Below are positions 21,572-31,586 of a stretch of DNA of 64,000 nt, piece by piece. The position numbers and the translations under genes were made by a program. The DNA comes from Variovorax boronicumulans NBRC 103145. Its GTDB lineage: Bacteria; Pseudomonadota; Gammaproteobacteria; Burkholderiales; Burkholderiaceae_C. Each line of letters starts with the position of its first letter. The first letter of the stretch is position 1. Location of the stretch: contig NZ_BCUS01000019.1 in NCBI RefSeq assembly GCF_001591345.1, positions 1-64,000 of the forward strand, given 5' to 3'. The notes below the pieces were generated by a model. That model was not told the DNA's origin, ran no database searches, and worked only from the letters and a program-made list of their open reading frames with translations.

Positions 21572-22456
21572 ATGCCGAGCGCTCCGCCACCGCCGCCCAT
21601 CGACAGGCTCTCGTCCCTGCTCGAACGCTTCCGCGTCCGGGCGCACCTGTTCCACACGGGGCCGCTGTGCGGCGTGACGCACTTCGCGGCGAAAGAGGGG
21701 CGCAGCTTCCTGCATGTGATGCGGCGCGGCGAGATGGTGGTCACGCATTCGGCGCCGTCGGTGCGCGCGGCCGGCGTGCCGCGCAAGCTGGTCGTGAAGG
21801 AGCCCAGCCTGCTGTTCTACCCGCGTCCGCTGGCGCACGACTTCCATAACGCGCCCACCGAAGGCTCGGATTTCGTCTGCGCCACGGTCGACTTCGACGG
21901 CGGCGAGGCGCATCCGCTGGTGCGCGCCTTGCCGCCGCTGGTGCAACTGCCGCTGCATGCGGTCGACGGCCTCGAAGCTTCGCTGGCGCTGCTGTTCGCG
22001 GAAACCGGGCGCGCGCTGTGCGGACATCGGCTGCTGGCCGACCGGCTGTTCGAGGTGGTGCTGATCCAGCTGCTGCGCTGGCTGCTCGACCATCCGCAGG
22101 AGAGCGGCGTGCCCGCCGGCCTGCTGACGGGCCTGGGCGATCCGCAGCTGGCGCGCGTGCTGGTCGTGCTGCACGAGCGCCCGGGCGAGCCGTGGCCGCT
22201 CGAACAGATGGCCACCGAGGCCGGCATGTCGCGCAGCGCGTTCGCGGCGCGCTTCAAGTCGGTGGTGGGCGCGACGCCCGCCGACTACCTGGCGCAGTGG
22301 CGCCTGACGATCGCGCAGGCCGAGCTGCGCACGGGCGCGTCGGTCAAGACGATTGCCGACAGCCTCGGCTACGCCAACGCTTCGGCGCTGTCGCGTCTGT
22401 TCGCGCAGAAGGTGGGCGTGTCGCCGCGCGAATGGCTCGCGCGGCAGTCGGCTTGA
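21572..22456 (+). CDS. AraC family transcriptional regulator with cupin_6 N-terminal domain
   Basis: 294 aa. The N-terminal ligand domain (about 10-185) has the cupin_6 opening RLSSLLERFRVRAHLFHTGPLCG, and LFYPRPLAHDFHNAP. The C-terminal double helix-turn-helix (about 195-290) reads LEQMATEAGMSRSAFAARFK, then TPADYLAQWRLTIAQAEL and DSLGYANASALSRLF. Regulators of this subclass usually sit divergent from the oxidoreductase genes they control, which here means the CMD-redoxin operon. Confidence 0.9.
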   Translation: MPSAPPPPPIDRLSSLLERFRVRAHLFHTGPLCGVTHFAAKEGRSFLHVMRRGEMVVTHSAPSVRAAGVPRKLVVKEPSLLFYPRPLAHDFHNAPTEGSDFVCATVDFDGGEAHPLVRALPPLVQLPLHAVDGLEASLALLFAETGRALCGHRLLADRLFEVVLIQLLRWLLDHPQESGVPAGLLTGLGDPQLARVLVVLHERPGEPWPLEQMATEAGMSRSAFAARFKSVVGATPADYLAQWRLTIAQAELRTGASVKTIADSLGYANASALSRLFAQKVGVSPREWLARQSA

Positions 22457-22460
22457 GCGC

Positions 22461-23648
22461 TCAACCCTCCGCGCGCAGGAAGCGCTCGGTCAGCAGCACC
22501 CAGTAGGCGCCGCCCACGGCAACGTTGCTGTCGTTGAAGTCGTAGCCCGGGTTGTGGACCATGCAGGCGCCATGCGCGTCGCCGTCGCCATTGCCGATGA
22601 GCAGGTAGCAGCCGGGCACGCGCTCCAGCATGAAGGCGAAGTCTTCGCTGCCCGGCAGCGGCGGCGTCTGCCAGGTGACCTGCGCGGGGCCCACGAGTTC
22701 TTCGGCCACGGTGCGCGCGAAGGCGGTTTCTTCAGGCGTGTTGACCAGCACCGCGTAACCGGGCCGCCAGTCGATCTGCGCCTGCACGCCGAAGCTCTCG
22801 GCCTGCGCGGCCACCAGTGCCTTGATGCGGGTTTCGATCTTCTTGCGCACCTCGCGGTCGAGGGCGCGCACGCTCACCTCGAGCACGGCGCCTTGCGGGA
22901 TCACGTTGTTGGCCTTGCCCGCGTGGATGGCGCCCACCGTGACCACCGCCATCTGCAGCGGGTCGATGTTGCGCGAGACCACGCTCTGCAGCGCCATCAC
23001 GATGCTGGCCGCGGCCACGATGGGGTCGGCCGCGCGGTGCGGCATGGCGCCGTGGCCGCCCACGCCGGTGAGGGTGATGGTGGCGTAGTCGGACGAGGCC
23101 ATGGCCGGGCCTTCGCGCATCGCCAGCCGGCCCTGCGCCATGCCGGGCATGTTGTGCATCGCGAAGATCGCGTCGCAGGGGTAGCGCTCGAACAGGCCGT
23201 CGTCGATCATGCGCACCGCGCCGCCGCCGCCTTCCTCGGCGGGCTGGAAGATCAGGTTCAGCGTGCCGTCGAAGCGCCCGCGTTCGGCCAGGTGCTGCGC
23301 CGCCGCCAGCAGCATCGCCGTGTGGCCGTCGTGGCCGCAGGCGTGCATCACGCCCGTGTGTTCGCTGGCGTAGGCCAGGCCCGTGGCTTCGTCGATGGGC
23401 AGGGCGTCCATGTCGGCGCGCAGGCCGAGGCGGCGCGTGCCGCTGCCGCGCACCAGCCGGCCCACCACGCCGGTGCCGCCCACATGGCGCTCGACGGTGT
23501 AGCCCCAGGCCTGGAGCTTCTCGGCCACCAGCGCCGAGGTGCGGTGCTCGTCGAAGCCGAGTTCGGGGTGCTGGTGGATGTCGCGGCGGATGCCGATGAA
23601 GGTGTCGGCGCTGGCGTGCAGGTCGTTCAGGAGGGCGGTGGTGCTCAT
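22461..23648 (-). CDS. M20 family amidohydrolase (hippurate hydrolase/IAA-amino acid hydrolase type)
   Basis: 395 aa dinuclear metallo-amidohydrolase that removes acyl groups from amino acids. Motifs: LGLRADMDALPI, HACGHDGHTAMLL, QPAEEGGGGA, the dimerisation domain with GVGGHGAMPHRAADP, and a C-terminal SEDFAFMLE metal-ligand region. The start overlaps the Bug receptor stop by 4 bp (23645-23648). A Bug receptor paired with a hydrolase suggests uptake or sensing of a carboxylated substrate that is then de-acylated (inference). Confidence 0.92.
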   Translation of the reverse strand: MSTTALLNDLHASADTFIGIRRDIHQHPELGFDEHRTSALVAEKLQAWGYTVERHVGGTGVVGRLVRGSGTRRLGLRADMDALPIDEATGLAYASEHTGVMHACGHDGHTAMLLAAAQHLAERGRFDGTLNLIFQPAEEGGGGAVRMIDDGLFERYPCDAIFAMHNMPGMAQGRLAMREGPAMASSDYATITLTGVGGHGAMPHRAADPIVAAASIVMALQSVVSRNIDPLQMAVVTVGAIHAGKANNVIPQGAVLEVSVRALDREVRKKIETRIKALVAAQAESFGVQAQIDWRPGYAVLVNTPEETAFARTVAEELVGPAQVTWQTPPLPGSEDFAFMLERVPGCYLLIGNGDGDAHGACMVHNPGYDFNDSNVAVGGAYWVLLTERFLRAEG

Positions 23649-24643
23649 TGGGGTTCCAGTCGGATGGACTTGGCGATGTCGCGGTAGCGCGCGGTCTCGG
23701 CTTCGTAGAACTTCGCCGATTCGGCCAGCGTCGTCTGCGGCGAGGCCAGCTGCGTCTGGGCGGCGAGCTGCTCGCGCACGCTCGTTTCCTTCAGCGCCGC
23801 GCCGACGGCCTGGTGCAGCTTCTGCACCACGTCTTCGGGCGTGTTCTTGCGCACGAAGAAGCCGCTCCAGGTCTTGTAGTTGACGTTCTTCAGCTCCTTG
23901 CCTTCGCTGGCGGTGGGCACGTTCTTCAGCAGCTCCGAGCGCTGCCCGCCGAGCTGGCCGAGGATCTTCAGCCGGCCCTGGTCGGCCAGCGCGCCCATGG
24001 CGGCGCTGTAGACCAGCACGGCAAAGTCGACCTGGCCGCCGCCGATGTCCTGCAGCAGCGGCGCGTTGCCCTTGTAAGGCGCGTGCATGAGCTTCACGCC
24101 GGTGTCCAGCTGCACCTTCTCGAGGATCAGGTGGTACAGCGAGCCGATGCCCACGCTGCCGTACGACAGCGGCTTGTCGGGCGACTTGCGCGCCAGCGCA
24201 ATGAGCTCGTCGACGCTGTTGGCCGGCAGGTCCTTGCGGGCGACGAAGACCATCACGGCCTCGGCCACCGGATGCACCATGCGGAAGTCTTCGGCCTTGA
24301 GCTTCACGGCCGCATTGGCCAGCGGCGCAAGAATGATCTCGTTGGGCGAACCCTGGAAGAGGTAGTAGCCGTCGGCCGGCGCGGCCAGCACCTTCTGCGC
24401 GGCCATGGCGCCGCTCACGCCACCCAGGTTCTCCACGACCACCTGCTGGCCCAGCGCCTTGCCCAGCGGCACGGTGAAGATGCGCGCGGTGGCGTCCGAG
24501 GGGCCGCCGGCCGGGTAGGGAACCATCAGGTTCACGGGCTTGGCGGGAAAACCGTCGGCACGGGCAGGGCCCGCGGCCGCCAGCATCAGCCCGCAGCCGA
24601 GCAGCAGCGCGGATCGGAAGAGCGAAGTCGTCGTCAAAGTCAT
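23645..24643 (-). CDS. Bug family tripartite tricarboxylate transporter substrate-binding protein
   Basis: 332 aa periplasmic receptor. The ATG at 24643 gives a signal peptide LFRSALLLGCGLMLAAAGPARA; longer in-frame starts are rejected. Bug hallmarks: FPAKPVNLMVPYPAGGPSD at the mature N-terminus, GKALGQQVVVENLGGVSGA and a late YKTWSGFFVRKNTPEDVV. No TctA/TctB membrane genes are nearby, which is usual for the expanded Bug family in Burkholderiales, where receptors may share transporters. Coupled to the amidohydrolase and controlled, probably, by the divergent LysR gene. Confidence 0.92.
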   Translation of the reverse strand: MTLTTTSLFRSALLLGCGLMLAAAGPARADGFPAKPVNLMVPYPAGGPSDATARIFTVPLGKALGQQVVVENLGGVSGAMAAQKVLAAPADGYYLFQGSPNEIILAPLANAAVKLKAEDFRMVHPVAEAVMVFVARKDLPANSVDELIALARKSPDKPLSYGSVGIGSLYHLILEKVQLDTGVKLMHAPYKGNAPLLQDIGGGQVDFAVLVYSAAMGALADQGRLKILGQLGGQRSELLKNVPTASEGKELKNVNYKTWSGFFVRKNTPEDVVQKLHQAVGAALKETSVREQLAAQTQLASPQTTLAESAKFYEAETARYRDIAKSIRLEPQ

Positions 24644-24710
24644 GTCTCCTGGGGTGGTGCCGGCTCGTGGGGCCGGATGCAGGGGAATGCTAGGAGCGGC
24701 CCGACGCAAC

Positions 24711-24753
24711 GTCCAATGCATTGTTGGCTGCATTAGCATGAGTCCAATGCATT
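24711..24753. promoter_or_regulatory. Direct repeat, probable LysR operator between Bug receptor and LysR gene
   Basis: GTCCAATGCATT occurs twice, at 24711-24722 and 24742-24753, start to start 31 bp apart (about three helical turns). Inside lies the dyad ATGCA, 8 nt, TGCAT. It is placed in the 131-bp divergent gap, 22 bp before the LysR start. Two half-sites on one DNA face fit a LysR tetramer controlling both directions. Confidence 0.6.
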
Positions 24754-24774
24754 CATGAAAACGAGGTTTTCGCC

Positions 24775-25662
24775 ATGACGCTGGTTCAACTGAGGCACCT
24801 GATTTCGCTGGCCCACACGGGCTCGTTCAGCCAGTCGGCGCAGGCGCTGCACCTGACGCAGCCCGCGCTCAGCCGCAGCGTGCGTGCGCTCGAGGACGAG
24901 CTGGGCATGCCGCTGTTCGACCGCATCGGCCGGCGCAACGAGCTCACGGTCTTCGGGCGTGAGGTGCTGGAGCGCGCGCGGCTCTTGGTGTCGGAGGCCG
25001 AGGCGCTGCGCGACCGTGGCCGGCAGATGCGCGAAGGCGAGGGCGGCACGGTGCGCATCGGGCTGGGCTCGGGGCCGGGCGCGCTGCTGATGACGCCCTT
25101 CTTGCTGCACATGGCAACGCACCATCCGGCCGTGCGCACCGTGATCGCGCGCGGCAGCACCGACCTGCTGGCGCAGGCGCTGCGCGAGCGCAGCCTGGAC
25201 GCGCTGGTGGTCGATGCGCGCGCGCTCAAGCCCGCGCCCGACCTGGTGCTGACCCACGTGTACGAGCTGCGCGGCGCCTTCCTGTGCCGCCGCGGCCATC
25301 CGCTCACGCGGCTGCGCAAGGGCGTGAGTTTCGAGGCGGTGCAGCGCTACCCGATCGCCTCGACGCCGCTGAGCGACGAGGTGGCGCGCGGGTTGGTCGA
25401 AACCTACGGCCCGCAGGCGCATCCAGCCAACTGCGTGACCCTGCAGTGCGAGGAGCTGCCCAGCATCGCCGACGTGGTGCGCCAGAGCGACACGGTGCTG
25501 CTCGCGGTGCACGAGTCGGCACCCGACCTGGTCGAATTGCGGATGGAGCCGCCGATGCGCGGCACGGCGCGCTTCGGGCTGGTGACCTTGCGCCAGCGCA
25601 CCGAGGCGCCGGCGCTGGCGATTCTTCGCCGGTTGATGAAGGAGCGGATGGCAGGGTCGTAG
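24775..25662 (+). CDS. LysR family transcriptional regulator
   Basis: 295 aa. N-terminal winged helix-turn-helix MTLVQLRHLISLAHTGSFSQ and LTQPALSRSVRALEDELG (1-60), then a LysR substrate-binding domain (about 90-290) with RIGLGSGPGALL and LVVDARALKPAPDL. Divergent from the Bug receptor-amidohydrolase pair and therefore the likely regulator of it. The 3' end converges on the histidine kinase gene with 11 bp between stops. Confidence 0.92.
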   Translation: MTLVQLRHLISLAHTGSFSQSAQALHLTQPALSRSVRALEDELGMPLFDRIGRRNELTVFGREVLERARLLVSEAEALRDRGRQMREGEGGTVRIGLGSGPGALLMTPFLLHMATHHPAVRTVIARGSTDLLAQALRERSLDALVVDARALKPAPDLVLTHVYELRGAFLCRRGHPLTRLRKGVSFEAVQRYPIASTPLSDEVARGLVETYGPQAHPANCVTLQCEELPSIADVVRQSDTVLLAVHESAPDLVELRMEPPMRGTARFGLVTLRQRTEAPALAILRRLMKERMAGS

Positions 25663-25673
25663 GGCGCCGTCGC

Positions 25674-28042
<2,369 letters not shown>

Positions 28043-28046
<4 letters not shown>

Positions 28047-28720
28047 GTCTTGTCCAGCTGGTGGCGGATCTTGAACAGCTCGTTGTCCGTGCGGATGCCC
28101 AGCTTGCGGAATGCCGCGTGTTTCTGCGTGCTGATGGTGTTCACGTTGCGAGAGAACTTCGTGGCGATCTGCGTGACCGACAGGCCTTCGAGGCAGCAGC
28201 GCAGCACCTCGCGCTCGCGCGGGGACAGCTGCGGGTTCTTCGTGAGCGCCTCGGCGTCGGTGTGGGGCGACGCGGCCTCGGAAAGTGTGGCGATGTCCGC
28301 CGCCATGTCGGGATGCAGGTGGATGCGGCCCTTGCTCACTGTGCGCACGGCCGCCACGAGCTCGTCCAGTTCCTGGCTCTTGCCGACATAGCCGCGCGCG
28401 CCAGCCTTCAGCGCCAGTGCCACGGTGGCCGCGCTGTAGTGCGCGGAGATGACGATCGTCCGGCTGCGCGGGTGCCGGACCTTCAGCGCCCGCAGGAGGT
28501 TGAGCCCGTCGATGTCCGAAGGGCCGAGCGAGAAATCCACGAGCACGACATCGGCCGCCACGGCGGCCAGGGCATCGAGCAGTTCGCGGCTGGTGGCATG
28601 GCTGCCGACCACCGACAGGTCGGGCTCGTCCGCCAATCTTGCGATCAGGCCATGCCGGACGACCGCGTGGTCATCGAGCAGCATCAGGCGAAGCGGCTGC
28701 GCGGTGAGGTGGTGTGCCAT
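28043..28720 (-). CDS. NarL/LuxR family response regulator (BvgA-like)
   Basis: 225 aa. Receiver domain with acidic pair D16 D17, phospho-acceptor Asp62 in VVLVDFSLGP, and the Lys in GYVGKSQ; C-terminal LuxR helix-turn-helix LSPREREVLRCCLEGLSVTQIA with SRNVNTISTQKHAAFRKLGI. The ATG at 28720 follows a good ribosome site (gggagg); a longer start at 28777 is unlikely. It is the first gene of the pair with the hybrid kinase and is divergent from the pilin genes 409 bp away. Confidence 0.92.
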
Positions 28721-28825
28721 GAGGACCCTCCCAGTGGGCGAATCGTAGGCGGCTCGCCCCCACGTCGACACCATCACAACGAGGGGATGCGTGAGCGCAC
28801 GCCGCGCGAGCCCGCGCCGCCCCGG

Positions 28826-28841
28826 GTTCGAATTTTCGAAC
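28826..28841. promoter_or_regulatory. Perfect inverted repeat, candidate operator of the BvgA-like regulator
   Basis: GTTCGAATTTTCGAAC: two 7-bp arms around TT, about 105 bp before the response regulator start. NarL-family regulators often bind such short dyads. Its place between the two-component genes and the pilus genes they may control makes it a reasonable operator, without proof. Confidence 0.45.
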
Positions 28842-29077
28842 GATCCCTAAGTCGACCTCCCGGTTTTTCGTTGTATTTCTATATCGGGAAAAGCACCCGA
28901 AAAGAACAATCCATCGGAAGAAAACACGCCGCCGCTCACACGCTTTTCGTGCGCACTTTCAAGGGCACTCGCTGCCAGAGGCGCAAGGCCCTTGTAACGC
29001 GAAACCCGACGCATCGGCGGTTGGATTGGGTTCGTTGCGGTGCAGTCCAACGCATCGTTTCGAGGCCATGGGTGGGT

Positions 29078-29108
29078 TTCAACGAATCCTTCGTTGAACC
29101 TTTTTTTT
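29078..29108 (+). promoter_or_regulatory. Hairpin plus T8 leader module before pilin 1
   Basis: TTCAACGAA, tcc, TTCGTTGAA forms a 9-bp stem with a 3-nt loop, followed by CC and eight T (29101-29108). The T tract ends 21 nt before the GTG start; the rest of the leader (gaagttcttgaggaaatac) holds the ribosome site. The form is that of a weak intrinsic terminator or an operator next to a homopolymer tract. The same module stands before pilin 2. Confidence 0.6.
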
Positions 29109-29129
29109 GAAGTTCTTGAGGAAATACCA

Positions 29130-29792
29130 GTGAAGAAAATTGCAACCCTTGCCGCTGTCACCTGCGCGGCTGCCGTGATGTTCGTGCCCGGCCAGGCGAG
29201 CGCCGAAAGCGCCGAACTCCGGATCGCCGGCACCATCATTCCGGCCGCCTGCACGCCCGTTTTCACAGGCGGCGGCGTGGTCGACTACGGCAACATTCCC
29301 TCCGGCTCGCTGAATCCGACGGCCCAGACCACGCTCGCGGACAAGTCGACCCAGCTGACGCTGACCTGCGATGCGCCTGTGCTGTTCGGCTTCAAGGTGA
29401 TCGACGAACGCGCTGCGACGGCGGTCGCCGCGTTGGAAACCATCCCGGGGTATGCCACGAATGCGAAGTTCGGCCTGGGCGCCGTGGATGGCAAGAACAT
29501 CGGCGCCTATTCGTTGCAGATCACGAAAGAGACGGCCGATCAAGGCAGCACCAAACACATCAACAGCGTGGACGGCGGAGCCACCTGGTCGGACTTTGCC
29601 GGCGGCATGACCGGCGACGGCGGCACGCTCGTTGCGTTCGCCGCCAGTGCCACGGGAACGGTGCCAGGCGCCCACACCGCCATCACGGCCGACATCCGCG
29701 TGGTGACCGCCATCGACAAGGGCAGCAACCTGCCGCTGACCCAGCAGATCCCGCTGGATGGCCTGTCGACGTTCGAACTCGTCTACCTGTAA
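29130..29792 (+). CDS. DUF1120-type fimbrial subunit (pilin 1)
   Basis: 220 aa. The GTG at 29130 has a ribosome site (gagga, 29118-29122) and gives a signal peptide IATLAAVTCAAAVMFVPGQASA. The mature protein begins ESAELRIAGTIIPAACTP, with a Cys pair (PAACTP and LTLTCDAP), the motif VVDYGNIPSGSLNPTAQTTL between them, and a C-terminal strand STFELVYL that fits donor-strand pilin folds. Likely a major or minor structural subunit exported and assembled by the chaperone and usher downstream. The second pilin is a close paralog. Confidence 0.85.
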   Translation: MKKIATLAAVTCAAAVMFVPGQASAESAELRIAGTIIPAACTPVFTGGGVVDYGNIPSGSLNPTAQTTLADKSTQLTLTCDAPVLFGFKVIDERAATAVAALETIPGYATNAKFGLGAVDGKNIGAYSLQITKETADQGSTKHINSVDGGATWSDFAGGMTGDGGTLVAFAASATGTVPGAHTAITADIRVVTAIDKGSNLPLTQQIPLDGLSTFELVYL

Positions 29793-29877
29793 GCGGCGAC
29801 TGACGAACAGTCCGTCGATTCATTTCCATTCCTGTTGCCTCTGCCGTCAAGGGCAGCGTTTCGGGATGGGGAGGATC

Positions 29878-29905
29878 TCAACGAATCCTTCGTTGAAACT
29901 TTTTT
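29878..29905 (+). promoter_or_regulatory. Hairpin plus T6 leader module before pilin 2
   Basis: TCAACGAA, tcc, TTCGTTGA (8-bp stem, 29878-29896) followed by AAC and six T (29900-29905). The distance from the T tract to the GTG start is 21 nt, the same as before pilin 1, and the following leader gaagttcttgaggaaatac is identical. The T tract differs in length (six against eight). Confidence 0.6.
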
Positions 29906-29926
29906 GAAGTTCTTGAGGAAATACGT

Positions 29927-30592
29927 GTGAAGAGAATTGCAACCCTCGCCGCCATCGCTGGCGCGGCCGCCGTGGCGATCGCGCCTGTCCCGGCGAGCGC
30001 CGAAAGCGCCGAACTGCGGATCACCGGCACCATCGTTCCTGCCGCTTGCACGCCCGCCTTTGCAGGCGGTGGCGTGGTCGACTACGGCACGATCCCCGCC
30101 AGCTCGCTGAACCCGACGGCCCAGACCACGCTTGCGCAAAAGTCGATCCAGCTGACCATGACCTGCGATGCGCCTGTGCGGTTCGGCTTCAAGGTGATTG
30201 ACGAACGCGCCGCGAGCGCGGTCACTTCGCTTGAAACGATCCAGGGGGCCACCCCGAACATGAAGTTCGGCTTGGGCACTTCGGATGGCAAGAACATCGG
30301 CGCATATTCATTGCAAGTTGTGCGTGAGACCGTCAATGGTGGAGGCTTCTCGATTGCCCTTGAGAGCGGGGACGGCGGAATCAGTTGGGGGTTCCTCAAC
30401 CAAAGGGGCCTGTGGGCTGATGGGAGCAAACTTGTTTCATTCAGCAACACCTCGTCAAATCAGCCGGGTGCCAACACGTCTGTCACGGCCGATATCCGTG
30501 TGACGACCGCCATCGACAAGAGCAGCAACCTGCCGTTGACCCACGCGATCCCGCTGGATGGCCTGTCGACCTTCGAACTCATCTACCTGTAA
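29927..30592 (+). CDS. DUF1120-type fimbrial subunit (pilin 2)
   Basis: 221 aa, GTG start at 29927 with the same ribosome site as pilin 1. Signal peptide ATLAAIAGAAAVAIAPVPASA. Same layout: ESAELRITGTIVPAACTP, VVDYGTIPASSLNPTAQTTL, LTMTCDAPVRFGFKVIDERA, and C-terminal LPLTHAIPLDGLSTFELIYL. It differs from pilin 1 mainly in residues about 125-175 (GGGFSIALESGDGGISWGFL), whose DNA is also AT-richer than the rest (30300-30480). That looks like a diversified surface loop or a recombined segment. Role: pilus subunit, second of a tandem pair. Confidence 0.85.
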   Translation: MKRIATLAAIAGAAAVAIAPVPASAESAELRITGTIVPAACTPAFAGGGVVDYGTIPASSLNPTAQTTLAQKSIQLTMTCDAPVRFGFKVIDERAASAVTSLETIQGATPNMKFGLGTSDGKNIGAYSLQVVRETVNGGGFSIALESGDGGISWGFLNQRGLWADGSKLVSFSNTSSNQPGANTSVTADIRVTTAIDKSSNLPLTHAIPLDGLSTFELIYL

Positions 30593-30603
30593 GCCGCTCG
30601 GCT

Positions 30604-30630
30604 GTATCGGGCGGACCTTCCGCCCGATAC
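30604..30630 (+). other. Strong intercistronic hairpin between pilin 2 and chaperone genes
   Basis: Perfect 12-bp stem GTATCGGGCGGA/TCCGCCCGATAC with a CCT loop, 12 nt after the pilin 2 stop. There is no T tract after it, so it is not a standard terminator. Hairpins placed here in pilus operons commonly protect the abundant pilin mRNA or lower downstream expression. The 275-bp gap to the chaperone otherwise shows nothing recognisable. Confidence 0.55.
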
Positions 30631-30867
30631 GGGGTTGTGCCGGGCAGGGCGCCTGGCGCAACCCTTTCCAGGACATCCCGTTCTCGAGCCCGCTGCGGCA
30701 TTGAGCACCGGCCGGCATCGCGTCCGGACCGTTCGGGATCGACGCGGAGCCACCCCTGGGGCCACGGCTGGCGAACGGCCCGTCGGTCCCTCCCCATTTT
30801 TGATTCTTCTCGAAAGCGCCCCTTTCGAGACGGCGGACGCGCTCGTCCGACCACAGGAAAGAGAACC

Positions 30868-31584
30868 GTGAACTTCATCCCCGCCAGATTTGTTTTCGCA
30901 CTGACCGCCTCGACCGCATGGATCGCGGGCCTTGCCCCGTTGCCGCTGCATGCCGCGGGCATGCTGCCGGAGACCTCGGTCGTCATCGTCAACGAGAGCG
31001 ACGGCGAGGCCAGCATCAACGTCAAGAACACCGATGCCAAGCCGGCGCTCATGTTCACGTCGCTGACGGGCATTCCCGGGGACGACGACACCCTGCTGAT
31101 CGTGACCCCGCCGGTCGCCCGGGTCGAGCCGGGTGAGACACAGCTGGTGCGTTTTCTGCTGCAGACCAAGGAGCCGCTGAAGACGCAACGCCTGCGGCGC
31201 GTCATCTTCGAAGGCATCCCGCCAAAGAACACCGAACCGGGCCTGCGCGTGACCATGAACGTGCGCCAGAACCTGCCGGTGCTCATCCACCCCAAGGGCC
31301 TGGCCAAGGACGACCAGCCATGGAAGCGACTGAAGTGGTCGGTCGGGACCGGCACGCTGCGTGTCGTGAACGACAGCCCGTACGTGGTGCGCCTGGCCAC
31401 CGCGGTCCAGTTGCTCCCGTCGACCGCGACGGTCGACTTGCCGCGCCCCCACGTGCTGCCCGGCGAGACGGTGGAAGTGCCGCTGCCGGCCACGGCGAAG
31501 GGTGCCGCCACGGTGCGGATGGTGCCTGCGACGGTGTACGGCTTCACCGTGGCCAGCTACGACGTCAGGCTCGCGGCGCACTGA
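30868..31584 (+). CDS. Fimbrial periplasmic chaperone (PapD family)
   Basis: 238 aa, GTG start at 30868 with ribosome site aggaaagag. Signal peptide LTASTAWIAGLAPLPLHA. Immunoglobulin-like PapD fold: early strand LPETSVVIVNESDGEASINVKN, the G1/F1 region ETQLVRFLLQTKE with RLRRVIFEGIPP (the chaperone signature), RQNLPVLIHPKGL, and a second domain ending TVASYDVRLA. It caps pilin subunits in the periplasm by donor-strand complementation. The usher gene starts 2 bp after its stop. Confidence 0.92.
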   Translation: MNFIPARFVFALTASTAWIAGLAPLPLHAAGMLPETSVVIVNESDGEASINVKNTDAKPALMFTSLTGIPGDDDTLLIVTPPVARVEPGETQLVRFLLQTKEPLKTQRLRRVIFEGIPPKNTEPGLRVTMNVRQNLPVLIHPKGLAKDDQPWKRLKWSVGTGTLRVVNDSPYVVRLATAVQLLPSTATVDLPRPHVLPGETVEVPLPATAKGAATVRMVPATVYGFTVASYDVRLAAH

Positions 31585-31586
31585 CG

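Larger units (their letters stand above)
28721..29129. other. Divergent intergenic region between response regulator and first pilin
   Basis: 409 bp without a supportable gene, AT-richer than the neighbours in its middle (28860-28930). It holds a perfect inverted repeat at 28826-28841, a small hairpin TCGGG/CCCGA near 28884-28900 and the pilin leader module at 29078-29108. It must carry promoters in both directions, but I could not assign -35/-10 elements with confidence. Confidence 0.6.

Noticed and set aside
30604-30630. Rho-independent terminator after pilin 2
   Set aside because: The stem is perfect but no T tract follows, so it is listed only as a hairpin.
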